Source of the DNA: Methanobrevibacter sp.
GTDB lineage: Archaea; Methanobacteriota; Methanobacteria; Methanobacteriales; Methanobacteriaceae
Reading direction: 5' to 3'
NCBI RefSeq assembly: GCF_017447225.1
Contig: NZ_JAFSNZ010000015.1
Location: forward strand, 1-64,000
Length of the DNA stretch: 64,000 nt
Positions 49,701-55,976 of this stretch are shown here, piece by piece (positions within the stretch are counted from its first letter, which is position 1; each line of letters begins with the position of its first letter). The notes beneath the pieces are model-generated. The model was not told the DNA's origin. It saw only the letters and a program-made list of their open reading frames with translations, and did not search any database. The position numbers were made by a program, and so were the translations under genes.

Positions 49701-52700
49701 ATTTAAGGCTAATGTGACTGGCAATTACAAAGTTGTTGCTACTGTTGCTGAGTCTGATAATTATTATGGATCTGGTGCTACTGCGGTCTTTGATATTGTT
49801 AAAGCTTCATCCGGATTAGAAATTGAGGTTAATGATGTTTATAAAGTTGGTGAAAAGATTGTTATTACTTTAAAACCTACCAATTCTACTGGTGAGGTCA
49901 CTGTTACTATTAATGGTAAAGCTTACACTGTATCTGATAATAAGGTTACTATTGAAAATGGTTTAGCTAACGGTACTTATACTATTGTTGCTAATTTGGC
50001 TGCAGATAGCAATTACGAAGCTGCTTATAACTCTACAACATTTAAAGTCATTAAAAATGATATTACAATCAGTGTCGACGATATTTCTGAAACAATTTAT
50101 GTTGATGGTCCTGTTACTATCACAGTTACTTTAAATGAGACTGTAACTGGTGATGTACTCTTCAATATTAATGGTGCTAATTACATTGTAAGTGTTTCAA
50201 ATGCTAATAAAGCAACTTACACATACACTCCAGTAAACAATGCTACTTTAACTGTTGTTGCAACATTCACTGGCAATGATAAGTATAACCGCAATAGTTC
50301 TGCTCAAAAACAATTTGATGTCAATAGAATCTCTACCGATATTAATGTGACTGTTAAAACTCCTGTAACTTATGGTGATGACGCTGTTATCACAATTGAG
50401 TTAAATGTCACAATCAATACTACAGTCAAATTAAGAATTGACGGAAATGAGCATGACGTTGCATTAGTTAACGGTAAAGGAGGATATAACGCTTCAGGAT
50501 TATCTAGCGGATCTCATGAAATTGCTGCAGTATTTGCTGGTGACGATAAGTATGTCGGTAGCAGTGAGTTAAAAACATTCGATATTGCTAATGCTACTTT
50601 AGTAGCTGATGTAAATGCATTGAATGTAACTGTTGAGGAAAATACTTCATTTGTCATTAGTGTTCCTGATGACTTTAAAGGAAATGTTTCAATTAAAGTT
50701 GGAGATAAAGTACTGTACAACGGAACTGTCAAATCACTGATTAATGCTGATAAATTATTATCTGGCAGTAAAACAGCTACAGCTGTATTCTATGGCGATA
50801 GCAATTATGACGAATTAACTTTAGACAATGTAGACTTCACTGTTTCAAGAGTCATTCCTGATATTACAGTAACTGTTGATGATGTAACTTATCCAAACAA
50901 AACAATTGCTGTCATTACTGTTGGAAATAAGGCTAATGGTACTGTAAATATTACAATTGGCACTCTTGTCTTTGAAGGAACTGTTACAAATGGTGCAGGT
51001 AGTGTTGATTTAACTGGCTTGTCTGCAGGTAGCAAAGTTGCAAATGTTGAATTCTTCACTGATGATGATTACAATGATAATGCAACTGCTGGTGCTAAAT
51101 TCACTGTAAACAAAGCAAATTCAACCATAGTTATTGATGTCGAGAAAGTCTATCTCTACAATGATACTATCATAATCAATTTAACCGCTACCGGTTCTGA
51201 CGGTGCTGTTAATGTAACTATCAACGGTAAAGTTTATCCTGTAAATGCTGATAAACAAATTGTAATTGAAGATATTGCTGCTGGTGAATACACAATTATT
51301 GCTAATTTGGCCGCTAATGAAAATTACGCTGCAGCTGTCAATTCAACAACATTTAAAGTTAAACCGGCTGAAACTAGCATTACTATTGACGTTGATTCAG
51401 TTTACAAAGTCGGTGATGACATTGTAGTTACTTTAAACCCAGTCAATTCAACTGATTTGACTGTTACAATCAACGGCAAAGAATATGATGTCGTTAACAA
51501 TAAAGTGACTATTACTGGTGGTCTTGAAGCTGGTGATTACATTGTTAATGCTGTTTTAGCAGGAAATGAAAACTACACAGGATTCAATGCATTCGCTTCA
51601 TTTAAGGTTGTTAAACTAAATTCAACTCTTGAATTGGAAGTGGATAACATTAATGTCGGTGATTCTGAAATCATAAACATTACTTTAGGCGACATTACGG
51701 CAGTGGTATTGGTTGATGTGAATAACAAAGGATATTATGTAAACATTACCAATGGACAAGGTCAATTGGTTCTTGATGATTTAGAAGCCGGAGAATATAA
51801 AGTTACTGTCAAATTCTCAGGTGATGAGACATATAATGCAAATGCTACTGACGGTTCATTCGTAGTATCAAAAGTTAAAGATTACGACTTTGACGTGGAT
51901 ATTGCTTACGGAGATAACGGTACTGTAATTCTTGATGTTACACTTCCTGATGATGCAACTGGTGAATTAAATATTACTGTTGATGGAAAATCAATGATTG
52001 TGCCTGTCACAAACGGAACAGTCAGTATTCCTGGTCTAGAACCTGGCAAACATGAAATTAATGTCACTTATCTTGGTGATAACAAGTATGACAAGAAATC
52101 TGATGCCGATACAGCAGATGTTCCAAAATGGGATAACTATTCATTACCTCTCATAACCGAGGACATTACCTATGGTGATGATGAAACAATCACTGTCATT
52201 GTTCCGGACGATGCAACAGGCAAAGTAAACATAACTGTTGACGGAAAACTAAACGAAGTTGAAATCAAAGATGGAAAAGCAGTCTTAACATTAGATAAAC
52301 TTTCTGCTGGTGAACATGTAGTCGATATTGCATATGAAAGTGCAAAATATGGATTGAAAACAAATGGCACAAAATTCAATGTGGACAAATCATCAGAATT
52401 TGAAATGGACGTTGAAGTTGATGATAATAATATCGTTGTTACACTTCCTGATGATGCAACCGGAAATCTGACTATTATGATTGATGGAGAAAAATACACT
52501 GTAGTTGACGTGACTGGTGCTTCTACAAGCGCAGCACTTCCTAAATTAGATCCTGGAAATCACACTATTGAAGTAATCTACTCTGGTGATGATAATTACA
52601 CTCAAGCATCTAATTACACAGTTGTAGAAACTCCAAGAATTGATGATTATTCAATGAATTTAACTTCTGAAGATATAATTGAAGGTCAAACTGAAGAAAT

Positions 52701-55700
52701 TACTATAGAATTGCCGGCTGATATTAATGGCATTGTTGCTGTTGACGTTGGTGGCATAGGATACTATGTAAACATTACAAACGGTCATGGCAAACTGCAT
52801 GTTGCAGGCCTAAGTGCCGGAAATTACATAGCTACTGTCAAATATCTTGGTGATAATAAATATGCAGATTTAACGAATTCAACTAAATTCACAGTTAAAG
52901 CTAAACAAAACCCGGACATTGATGTTGATATTAAAGATGGTTCTATTGAAATTACTCTTCCTGAAAATGCTACCGGTGAGGTAACTGTTGTTATTGACGG
53001 TGAAAATTACACCTTCTATAACATTACAGAAGACTCCAACAGAACTATTGTAGTCAATACAACTGGAATGCTTCCGGGCAACCACACTGTAGATGTAATT
53101 TACTCTGGTGATGACAACTACAGCAACAAAACCGTTTCAACTTCATTTGAAGTTCCTAAAGTTGATAATTATGACATAAATGTTTCCGCTGCTGTGGATG
53201 GCCGTGACGTAACTATTACTGTTGAGTTACCTGAAAACGCAACGGGTCTTGTACTGATTGATATTAATGGTGCAGGATATTATGCTAACGTTACTGATGG
53301 CAAAGCAACCTTAACAATAAAAGACATGGCTAATGGTGATTATGAAGCTGTTGTTACCTATTTGGGTGATGATTATTATGCTTCCAAATCCAATTCAACT
53401 GAATTCACTGTGGAAGCTAAAGTAACTCCGGTAATGAATGTTGATGTTGATGTTTTAGAAAATTCAACTGATGCGATTGTTAATGTTGAGCTACCTGAGG
53501 ATGCCACGGGTAATGTGACTGTTGTAGTTGACGGTAAAGTCTACAATGTCACTGATGTGGCCGGTGGATTGACAACCATTGAATTGAATGATTTAACTCC
53601 GGGCAATCATACTATTGAGGTAATCTATTCTGGTGATGAGGAATACACTCAAGCATCCAATTACACTGTTGCAGAAATTCCAAAAATCACGGATTATGAA
53701 TTCGACTTGTCTGCATTCGACATCAAATATGGAGACAATACAAACATTACAGTCAGATTGCCTGATGATGTAAACGGAGTTGTCTTAATTGATCTGGATG
53801 GAATCGGATATTATATCAACATTACAAACGGTATCGGATCATTAGAATTGCCAATTGATTTGGCTCCGGGTGAATATGATGTCACCGCAACATATAAAGG
53901 AAATGATAAATACGATTCCAAAGTTGTCACGGATTCATTTAAAGTAGTTAACAGTCAAACAAACATGACTGTTGAAGTTAAAGATGGCAAAGTCATTGTT
54001 GAATTACCTGAAGATGCAACAGGAAATGTAACAATTACTATTGATGGTAAAGATTACACTGCTCCTGTGGAAAACGGTAAAGCTGTATTGGATCTTCCTG
54101 AATTGGAACCTGGTGATTATGAAGTTGTCGCAAAATATCCTGGAGACGACAAATATGCTCCAGCTACAAATTCAACTTCATTCAATGTTCCTAAGATTTC
54201 AGATTATCCAATAGAAATCGCTAAAGACGATGATGAATTAGTGGTCACTCTTCCTGAGGATGCAACCGGTAATGTTACAGTCACCGTTGGCGGTAAGGAT
54301 TACACTGTTCCTATTAAGGATGGCAAAGCCATAGTGGATATTTCTGATTTGGAACCTGGTGATTATGATGCTGTTGTAAATTATGCTGGTGATGATAAGT
54401 ATAATCCTTCATCAAATTCAACTTCATTCAATGTTCCTAAGATTTCAGATTATCCTATTGATGTTGTTCAGGACGGCGATGAATTAGTTATCACAGTTCT
54501 TGAGGATGCAACAGGTAATGTTACAGTCAATATTGGTGGTAAGGATTACACTGTTCCTATTGAAAATGGTGTTGCCAAATTGGACATTTCTGACTTGCCT
54601 GCAGGTGATTATAATGCTAAAGTCACATATCCTGGAAATGACAAATATGCATCAAAAACAGTGAATGCAAATGTTTCTGTTACCCGCAGTCTTGTAATCA
54701 CTGCTCCGGATGTCATAAAGTATTACTCAGGTCCAGAAAGGTTTGTCATCTACACCAAGGACAATAATGGTAATAATGTGGATAATATCACTCTAACTAT
54801 TACTATTAACGGCGTTCCTTACACCAGAGTAAGCAGCAACGGCCAAGCATCACTTGCATTAAACCTCGGTTGTGGAAACTACACTGTCACTGTTGACTTT
54901 GCAGGTAATGAAGAATTCAAAGCTCAAACTGTTGAATCTCATGTTGAAGTTTTACACACAATCTATGCAAATGACGTATTGAAAGTTTATAGAAACGACA
55001 CCCAATACTGGGCTTTATTCCTAGACAGCCAAGGCAATCCTTTAGCTGATACTGAAGTGTCTTTCAACATCAATGGTGTCATCTATTATCGTATAACAAA
55101 CGGAACCGGTTGGGCTAGATTGAATATTAATCTTCAAGAAGGTAAATACATTTTAACTGCAACCAATCCTGTTACTGGTGAAATGAGATCAAATAATGTC
55201 ACTGTATTTAATTTATTCGAATCCAGTGATTTGGTCAAACATGATAGAAACGATTCTCAATTTGTCATCCGATTACGTGCGTCTGATGGAAATTGGGCTG
55301 GAGCTGGCGAAGAGGTGACTTTCAATATTAATGGTGTATTCTACACAAGATACAGTAACGAAACAGGACATGTGAAATTAAATATTAATCTCGCTCCTGG
55401 TGAGTATATTATCACTACATACTATAAAGATGCAAGTAAAGGAAATCAGGTCACTGTACTTCCTAGATTAATCACTTCTGATTTGGTAATGACTTATGGT
55501 GACGATTCAGTTTTCGTTGCTAAGACTTTAGATGAAAAAGGAGATATTGCTCCTCATCAGGAAGTCACACTTAACATCTACGGAATTATCTATAATCTCA
55601 CTACAGACAACAATGGTGAGGCCAAAATACACATTAACTTGCAAGCAGGCCAATATCTAATCACTTCCCAGTATCTGTTTGAAGTGCAGTCAAATACTGT

Positions 55701-55716
55701 AACAATTAGGGAATGA
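34756..55716 (+). CDS. Giant adhesin-like protein ALP2
   Basis: A 6986-residue exported protein from a 21-kb gene with no internal stop. I start at GTG 34756: GAGGTAG sits 8 nt upstream and the homologous ALP3 can only be read from the matching position; the ATG at 34738 would add six residues. Residues 1-23 are a signal peptide, then an acidic linker to about 75 (MDEVDNESDVLGD). Beta-helix 1 spans about 82-2458 with GGA(I/V)-type coils, then comes an Ig-like hinge to about 2648. Beta-helix 2 runs to about 4000. A stalk of some thirty Ig-like domains covers about 4150-6645, and the four-repeat C-terminal module 6646-6986. N-x-T sequons are abundant. No membrane anchor ends it, so wall binding probably resides in the C-terminal module. 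Stretched out, the stalk alone would exceed 100 nm. The ligand is unknown. Confidence 0.9.
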   Translation: MKKIWIIILVCLFALLTLSAVSASGEAENQNLTASADDISILEINSNDIILTSMDEVDNESDVLGDSLSDNDDILSDGNGGTFTDLNNIINGDTTKTSITLKGDYVFDSEKDGADFNAGITISRSLTITADGDVSIDGNNLVRALRITPGNTVTITGITFKNCYSQAVGQIPGMGGAIFGQGVVHIDNCRFIDNTANYANGGAVCLAGYASTINNSYFEGNKAIKNPSNLQSGGAGAVFINANNTTISHSTFIKNVAGLNGGAIGSSGNHLENVTITNCTISNNTADGSAGGVGMQSKNFVISNSTFKYNEAKGLYEAYPGNGGGLVMRGWDSYAYNCTFIGNIAKQHGGAAFSTNTSYDQLNNNTGFELCTFTDNTAGFNGGAVDWASGATYGYIRNSIFTDNTANGKGGAVHWSGTNGIIANSKFINNKATGANNGNEGDGGAVIWTGSNGIARNCTFINNNASRRGGAVYLQESATTGNCTNTTFDNCTFDANFAGTNGGAIDWHEGAHDGNLLNCIFENNIAKANGGAVYWRGHGGEIINSNFTNNTAKGLVTGAYGNTGDGGAIFWAGLDGVVDNCRFVDNQAIKNVNSDTSGRGGAVYIGSCNHGNRNITIKNSFFSENNAGTNGGAIDWFSGAHDGIVQNVTFESNIANRSGGAIFWNGHNGTIKDANFTNNRALGITNATSVLGTVTYGGDGGAVMWSGALGTVENARFINNTAAKRGGAVFLQSAESEPCENTTFKDSYFENNLAGTNGGAIDWNDGAKNGLVQNVTFVNNTAKRSGGAIFWHGQNGTIKHSKFDNNRATGEYWEYSYDLNMSEGDVILCTALPELSEAQIGKLYALNQSISNTIAHFESWVVEVNSTGSKNWKKLDETNVQVSESIISPVDWAIDQYYGGDGGTILWSGDIGLVENCTFIDSNSARRGGGAYMTGSDYVTYKDCYFENCTSGTNGGGVDWLAGANYGKIYNCIFNNTRAARSAGAIYYDGWYGEMENITVIGTKSWGGSLSNSSDGKVKYAGWDSSHWDTNTTGGDAGAIMYTGSYITVKNATFINCTSVGRGGAVFLQDNHNVTFELCVFENNYAMGVANNTWENYTQERNESNDDTSVDYKLTGHGGAVAFDVNAKNCKIIDSNFTANLARRNGGAVNFDEGSTNNTIINCSFDNNTVYDDGGAINFDHGSDFCSVYNSTFYNNTGLGRFGSTTKGGTICLTGSNITISGSEFILGAAYANVSEGAKIYQTDGGALFITGNYVNITDSSFDSCFTPNFAGAIKIIGNFTLLDNCTFINCTAPKYAGAVYVEGNSVLINNSNFSACTSEIAGAIYIAGNHSNLINSYVTNCSSSVSAGGVQISGNNADINGTKFVNCNTTGTHGGAICISGDNVTVIDSSFVNSSALYWNNAADEGAEAGAMHISGDYARVINSTFTNSYATDDGGALSIEGHDCKLYNSTFTSSIAGDDGGAINWQGNNGYIYNITCINNRGISSTGSSNGGTIMITGNNVTLTDSSFGMSSAKISGGTIFATGNNVTIANSSFEKTNVWHNISSTGKTYANGGGAIYVLGNYSSIEYCNFTMSNGREGGVIYIQGHDVTIDHISTDKTYALNGGAIYVQGANATISNSNITRGNSSLAHGGAILVNGSNTNISACNITMCFAIRHGGAIFVDGINATIEKSFFAKNNASECGGTIYIQGNNADILTSTFMQSHAENDGGIIYVTGDDALINASSLMMSSASKNGGAIYIGGENTVIENSKFDKNNATISGGAIYITGDFTNITNSNFTIDIALTGNGGAIYVGGDNTTISGARSDITQSVAGQGGAIYISGENTTVKDANMMHSLSAKEGGAIYIYGLYAKIIDSNISMTTSRLDAGAVYIEKNNATISGSHFSMTNATKNGGAIYIKGDNAKITNSSFNLGNSLNTGTKPAGGGAIFATGSYSTVSYCNFTNNHVIADGGAIFWYGGSATKYNSVIGCIFTNNSADALSQESTRGGGAIYWSEGGSNGVVRDSEFYNNSVHSIAKADGGAVLWDLSYNGLIDNCIFDGNYITSTFTGSGDKWVQGGSLFLRAKSSYNITNCIFANSSSSSEAGAVYLSVRDFVKGSKIYVNNTTFINNKVLAQGPNINGGGAIQVKESSAVYFSNAKFINNTANQGGAISYLNARSADNYFYNCTFIGNTATNIGGGMWATSSTNYIYNMTFINNTAGEYGGGLYTNIIADYSNLTFINNHANRSGALYLTTATLINDMNFINNTAIEGGALYLIRNGVTVSDNNFTGNGALFGGAIYTANGNIYIRNNNFTNNTAQDGGAIYEPITNNGVAISDSAFDGNTANNGGAIYLGSKGYDNRYVTNCNFTNNTASIYGGAIYVANRDQKIISCYFDGNNASEGGAIYVVEDIVNIEIKDSTFMRSHADNGGAVYNAGSSGYNLKITNDTFIKNTAVYNGGAVLYYAQNNVGIYRDYNKFDTRGVITDGRTDVTGDDRSKTLFIETSLFEDNEDYILHIKAVSDWLSPLITITLENPQDVSRRSLKFVVNLTNATSGELIEQVVVDYENFLDHYNSELHVLYVTFPNLMIDEYYNITVGYVDENYMYKENHTQEQAHGSEIGQFQLLQKLIEEAIRNDEYELSLNRSFIFTPYSIYTPGKILDNQSINLTNIDRPFKIIGNGWTINALGYCRIFNITASNITLQNLELSGGNAGGIYNDSVNMGGAIFWSGVNGTLNRVTVYNNTATVGGGIYYNSSALDCKIINSTFVNNTAETYGGAIDCNASRMELTNTTFEYNHANIGAALCREVNATNGSGYNNTFRGNHADYGGAALAWINASSIHIDTYYFYENYAGYSGGAIYVGEGSGNCEIVNCVFDDNYVDNVTGGHGGAIEWYAEKGSVTNSSFSRNYAYDGGAIYVGSDSGKINITNSTFSENHALSTGGAVSLEASSVTVNGSNFYDNYAINGGALHVGAEGITNYVYNSIFERNKANGGIGGAINWIASSGTIVNSELTSNCADYGGGLYFGNKSSESVISNCVFTDNHAKYTGGAIDCNASKMVLTNTVFDANYAQYGAALCRDVNAKNGSGYNNTFKNNHAYVSGAALGWMGSIGITIVNYTFINNSADVSGGAIYVSPDSHNCSIENSIFENNYVTNKTATGDSEFDWFAWDGTHMYYYTAFEFDNPELLNKTDMYEDHTVFYHNNPSVLDEFLGNGGAINVLAANASIKNSNFTGNFARLGGGIYVGADSGNTHITNGVFRENEAYLRGGAVNLHASAVNVNQSKFYNNLAVNGSALYVGGMGTNNTIYSSVFDGNNATSYGGAIYWIAFAGIIDDSKFTRNSALYGGGIYFNGRSGNTNITNSSFSLNNATKNGGAIDCNASNIGIYNLTFTSNYAGEYGAALCREVGSTDGHGKNNTFTSNHAGISGAGLAWLGVKNINIDYYTFIDNTADYSGAAIYIGDDSDNCIINNSNFKGNNITNSTGGHGGAIDIIGNDATLINSNFTNNHAFYGGAIFASETSGNTNISNVIFTSNGATLDGGAVQIRGYGVSLNDTKFYSNTAVRSGGAIYVGGTGTTNTIYYSVFEDNQAGDHGGAIDWLASAGVFKYSNFTRNSAVYGGAIYLNGVSSNSNISNIIFEGNRATKNGGAIDCNASMMGLSNTQFISNYAGEYGAALCREANATGGYGGNNTFNTNHADIAGAALAWLGVDGIRINNYTFYNNTAKYSGGAIYVSEDSVNCMVSNSSFTLNYVIDVLSGKGGIINWLGDNGTIYNSTFSLSYAIEGGGLYITSDNMNITKSNFSYPISLLRGGSIVADNANNASITECIFDNSAAIGYITPEDKDFGQGGSIYWINSDNLTISNSQFNNTESHAEGAIYLLNCNNSRISNVLFNNSLSIKNGGSISWVNSTNATVDNCTFIKSEALYNGGAIYLVGMNDTIIKNSTFNATIVSKANGGAIYVEGNATIANSSFVDYSAYLDYGGAIYVHNGNSTIANSTFYGEDAIWVYRNATVNITRNNMTGLYPNEDIHYMEREYDNKYNPVDYSLWNDGTVYLEDNNFDYVIFNNGTITSQTYTYILDNKTINATWAQNFTFWATIKDDTDNNTIISVRSLNTTNDVYPYPQTPYYDLPYNAKSLNVSFQGIFHITGFDTGLKKNTVYDGTLYVLAPTDIKINVTQYNQGEKVVIQGIITKNNVPFTGNVTFKVGDDTFSRKVIDGIATLELYNLSANTYSVTALYPGDTNHFSCENSTFFIVGLRDTWIKIAIDNVLYGQLPVANITTNGNGTIIVSLNGRSERYNVVNGTYKLKFDTIYDPGIYYMSVIYIEDDYYAFETNQTSFNIYKLNTTINVNTTNITFGENEIINVTVNENASGFISLRIGTQIYTTYLNNGSAQFNISGLATGTYTANVTYYPSDNHFNRNVTTVTFKVSPTSDYTLDVKVDAIEFGQNATVRVLVPTDAKGNVTIYVDGINKGTVNVTNSTATLVVPGLAGGQHVVNVTYNGDSTYDAKDKNNTVFMVNPTNKWDMTIDAVYMPYGEYSTIYVRTSPYNLTRDNVTITIDGIDYVVPIDVNGNATLRLNNLSGGSHSGFVKYLGDANYSDLTKRFVPSIPKATPTVTLTRVGNNIIATVSGNATGTVTFNVNNVKHTVDLDGRNATLVNKLNIGTNYVTATYDGDENYTIAENIGTYEVDKFNITVELADVSDIKVDSPVTFTATLNDTVTGDVIFNINGVNYTAHVSDADVATYTYTPVNNATLTVVATFAGNDKFHSNSSASKQYTVARVSSTVGLSDVTIEVGETAVIEISVTDGATGSVNVTVNGETQTVGLVDSKATVYVFDLVNDTYPIVVKYLGDDKYDVSENTDYNVYVNKVEDFDFTVIVSDAKVGENTTVTVIVPGDADGTVTINGKSEVVHDGKAVIVLDKEVSAGDKSITVTLSGDSKYNDTSKGYTYTVDKANSNVSIGVESIYTIGDDVVIILTPVNGTATVTINDKSYTVSDNKVTFKANVTGNYKVVATVAESDNYYGSGATAVFDIVKASSGLEIEVNDVYKVGEKIVITLKPTNSTGEVTVTINGKAYTVSDNKVTIENGLANGTYTIVANLAADSNYEAAYNSTTFKVIKNDITISVDDISETIYVDGPVTITVTLNETVTGDVLFNINGANYIVSVSNANKATYTYTPVNNATLTVVATFTGNDKYNRNSSAQKQFDVNRISTDINVTVKTPVTYGDDAVITIELNVTINTTVKLRIDGNEHDVALVNGKGGYNASGLSSGSHEIAAVFAGDDKYVGSSELKTFDIANATLVADVNALNVTVEENTSFVISVPDDFKGNVSIKVGDKVLYNGTVKSLINADKLLSGSKTATAVFYGDSNYDELTLDNVDFTVSRVIPDITVTVDDVTYPNKTIAVITVGNKANGTVNITIGTLVFEGTVTNGAGSVDLTGLSAGSKVANVEFFTDDDYNDNATAGAKFTVNKANSTIVIDVEKVYLYNDTIIINLTATGSDGAVNVTINGKVYPVNADKQIVIEDIAAGEYTIIANLAANENYAAAVNSTTFKVKPAETSITIDVDSVYKVGDDIVVTLNPVNSTDLTVTINGKEYDVVNNKVTITGGLEAGDYIVNAVLAGNENYTGFNAFASFKVVKLNSTLELEVDNINVGDSEIINITLGDITAVVLVDVNNKGYYVNITNGQGQLVLDDLEAGEYKVTVKFSGDETYNANATDGSFVVSKVKDYDFDVDIAYGDNGTVILDVTLPDDATGELNITVDGKSMIVPVTNGTVSIPGLEPGKHEINVTYLGDNKYDKKSDADTADVPKWDNYSLPLITEDITYGDDETITVIVPDDATGKVNITVDGKLNEVEIKDGKAVLTLDKLSAGEHVVDIAYESAKYGLKTNGTKFNVDKSSEFEMDVEVDDNNIVVTLPDDATGNLTIMIDGEKYTVVDVTGASTSAALPKLDPGNHTIEVIYSGDDNYTQASNYTVVETPRIDDYSMNLTSEDIIEGQTEEITIELPADINGIVAVDVGGIGYYVNITNGHGKLHVAGLSAGNYIATVKYLGDNKYADLTNSTKFTVKAKQNPDIDVDIKDGSIEITLPENATGEVTVVIDGENYTFYNITEDSNRTIVVNTTGMLPGNHTVDVIYSGDDNYSNKTVSTSFEVPKVDNYDINVSAAVDGRDVTITVELPENATGLVLIDINGAGYYANVTDGKATLTIKDMANGDYEAVVTYLGDDYYASKSNSTEFTVEAKVTPVMNVDVDVLENSTDAIVNVELPEDATGNVTVVVDGKVYNVTDVAGGLTTIELNDLTPGNHTIEVIYSGDEEYTQASNYTVAEIPKITDYEFDLSAFDIKYGDNTNITVRLPDDVNGVVLIDLDGIGYYINITNGIGSLELPIDLAPGEYDVTATYKGNDKYDSKVVTDSFKVVNSQTNMTVEVKDGKVIVELPEDATGNVTITIDGKDYTAPVENGKAVLDLPELEPGDYEVVAKYPGDDKYAPATNSTSFNVPKISDYPIEIAKDDDELVVTLPEDATGNVTVTVGGKDYTVPIKDGKAIVDISDLEPGDYDAVVNYAGDDKYNPSSNSTSFNVPKISDYPIDVVQDGDELVITVLEDATGNVTVNIGGKDYTVPIENGVAKLDISDLPAGDYNAKVTYPGNDKYASKTVNANVSVTRSLVITAPDVIKYYSGPERFVIYTKDNNGNNVDNITLTITINGVPYTRVSSNGQASLALNLGCGNYTVTVDFAGNEEFKAQTVESHVEVLHTIYANDVLKVYRNDTQYWALFLDSQGNPLADTEVSFNINGVIYYRITNGTGWARLNINLQEGKYILTATNPVTGEMRSNNVTVFNLFESSDLVKHDRNDSQFVIRLRASDGNWAGAGEEVTFNINGVFYTRYSNETGHVKLNINLAPGEYIITTYYKDASKGNQVTVLPRLITSDLVMTYGDDSVFVAKTLDEKGDIAPHQEVTLNIYGIIYNLTTDNNGEAKIHINLQAGQYLITSQYLFEVQSNTVTIRE
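53935..54672 (+). repeat. Three 246-bp tandem repeats in the ALP2 stalk
   Basis: The segment encoding FNVPKISDYP begins at 54181 and again at 54427, a 246-nt (82-codon) period, with a preceding diverged unit at 53935. Each encodes LPEDATGNVTV and GDYxxxVxYxGDDKY. The two later units share identical DNA at their boundaries, showing recent duplication within the Ig stalk. Confidence 0.8.
54691..55713 (+). repeat. C-terminal four-repeat module of ALP2
   Basis: Four diverged Ig-like repeats of about 80-88 residues, each with a core of FNINGV.Y.R.TN..G.A.LNINL..G.YI. They match the four C-terminal repeats of ALP1 (about 8660-9671) one by one and in the same order: repeat 1 has KYYS-PER, repeat 2 IYA.DV.KV.RN, repeat 3 GAGE.VTFNINGVFY, repeat 4 MTYGD.S. 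The module is the best candidate for a shared wall-attachment or export domain. Confidence 0.85.
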
Positions 55717-55740
55717 TTATTTCCCTTAATTTTTATTTTT
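55708..55740 (+). terminator. Terminator of ALP2
   Basis: AGGGAA (55708-55713) pairs with TTCCCT (55721-55726), the loop containing the TGA stop codon, followed by T-rich sequence. The hairpin uses the last codons of the gene. Confidence 0.65.
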
Positions 55741-55901
55741 TTTCAAATTCTAATTCTTGTAATTTTATTTTTACTTTTTGATTTTAGACTAAGTTCATTA
55801 AATTATTTTTATTCTAGCTATTGTTTATATTTTATTAAAATTATTATTAATTTGTTCATTATTTTTTATTTTTTCTATAAGTTCTTCTTTTATTTTTAAA
55901 A

Positions 55902-55976
55902 ATAAAATTTATATAATGGTTTTGTCAAAAATATATCTCACTATTTAAATTGAAAAAATGATTGAGGTAGATTTGT
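55902..55976 (+). promoter_or_regulatory. Promoter and leader of ALP3
   Basis: TTTATATAATGG (55908-55919) followed by TTTTGTCAAAAATAT and, before the start codon, ATTGAGGTAG. It is homologous to the ALP2 leader, so the two genes should respond to the same signals. The rest of the 260-nt spacer is AT-rich and empty. Confidence 0.7.
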
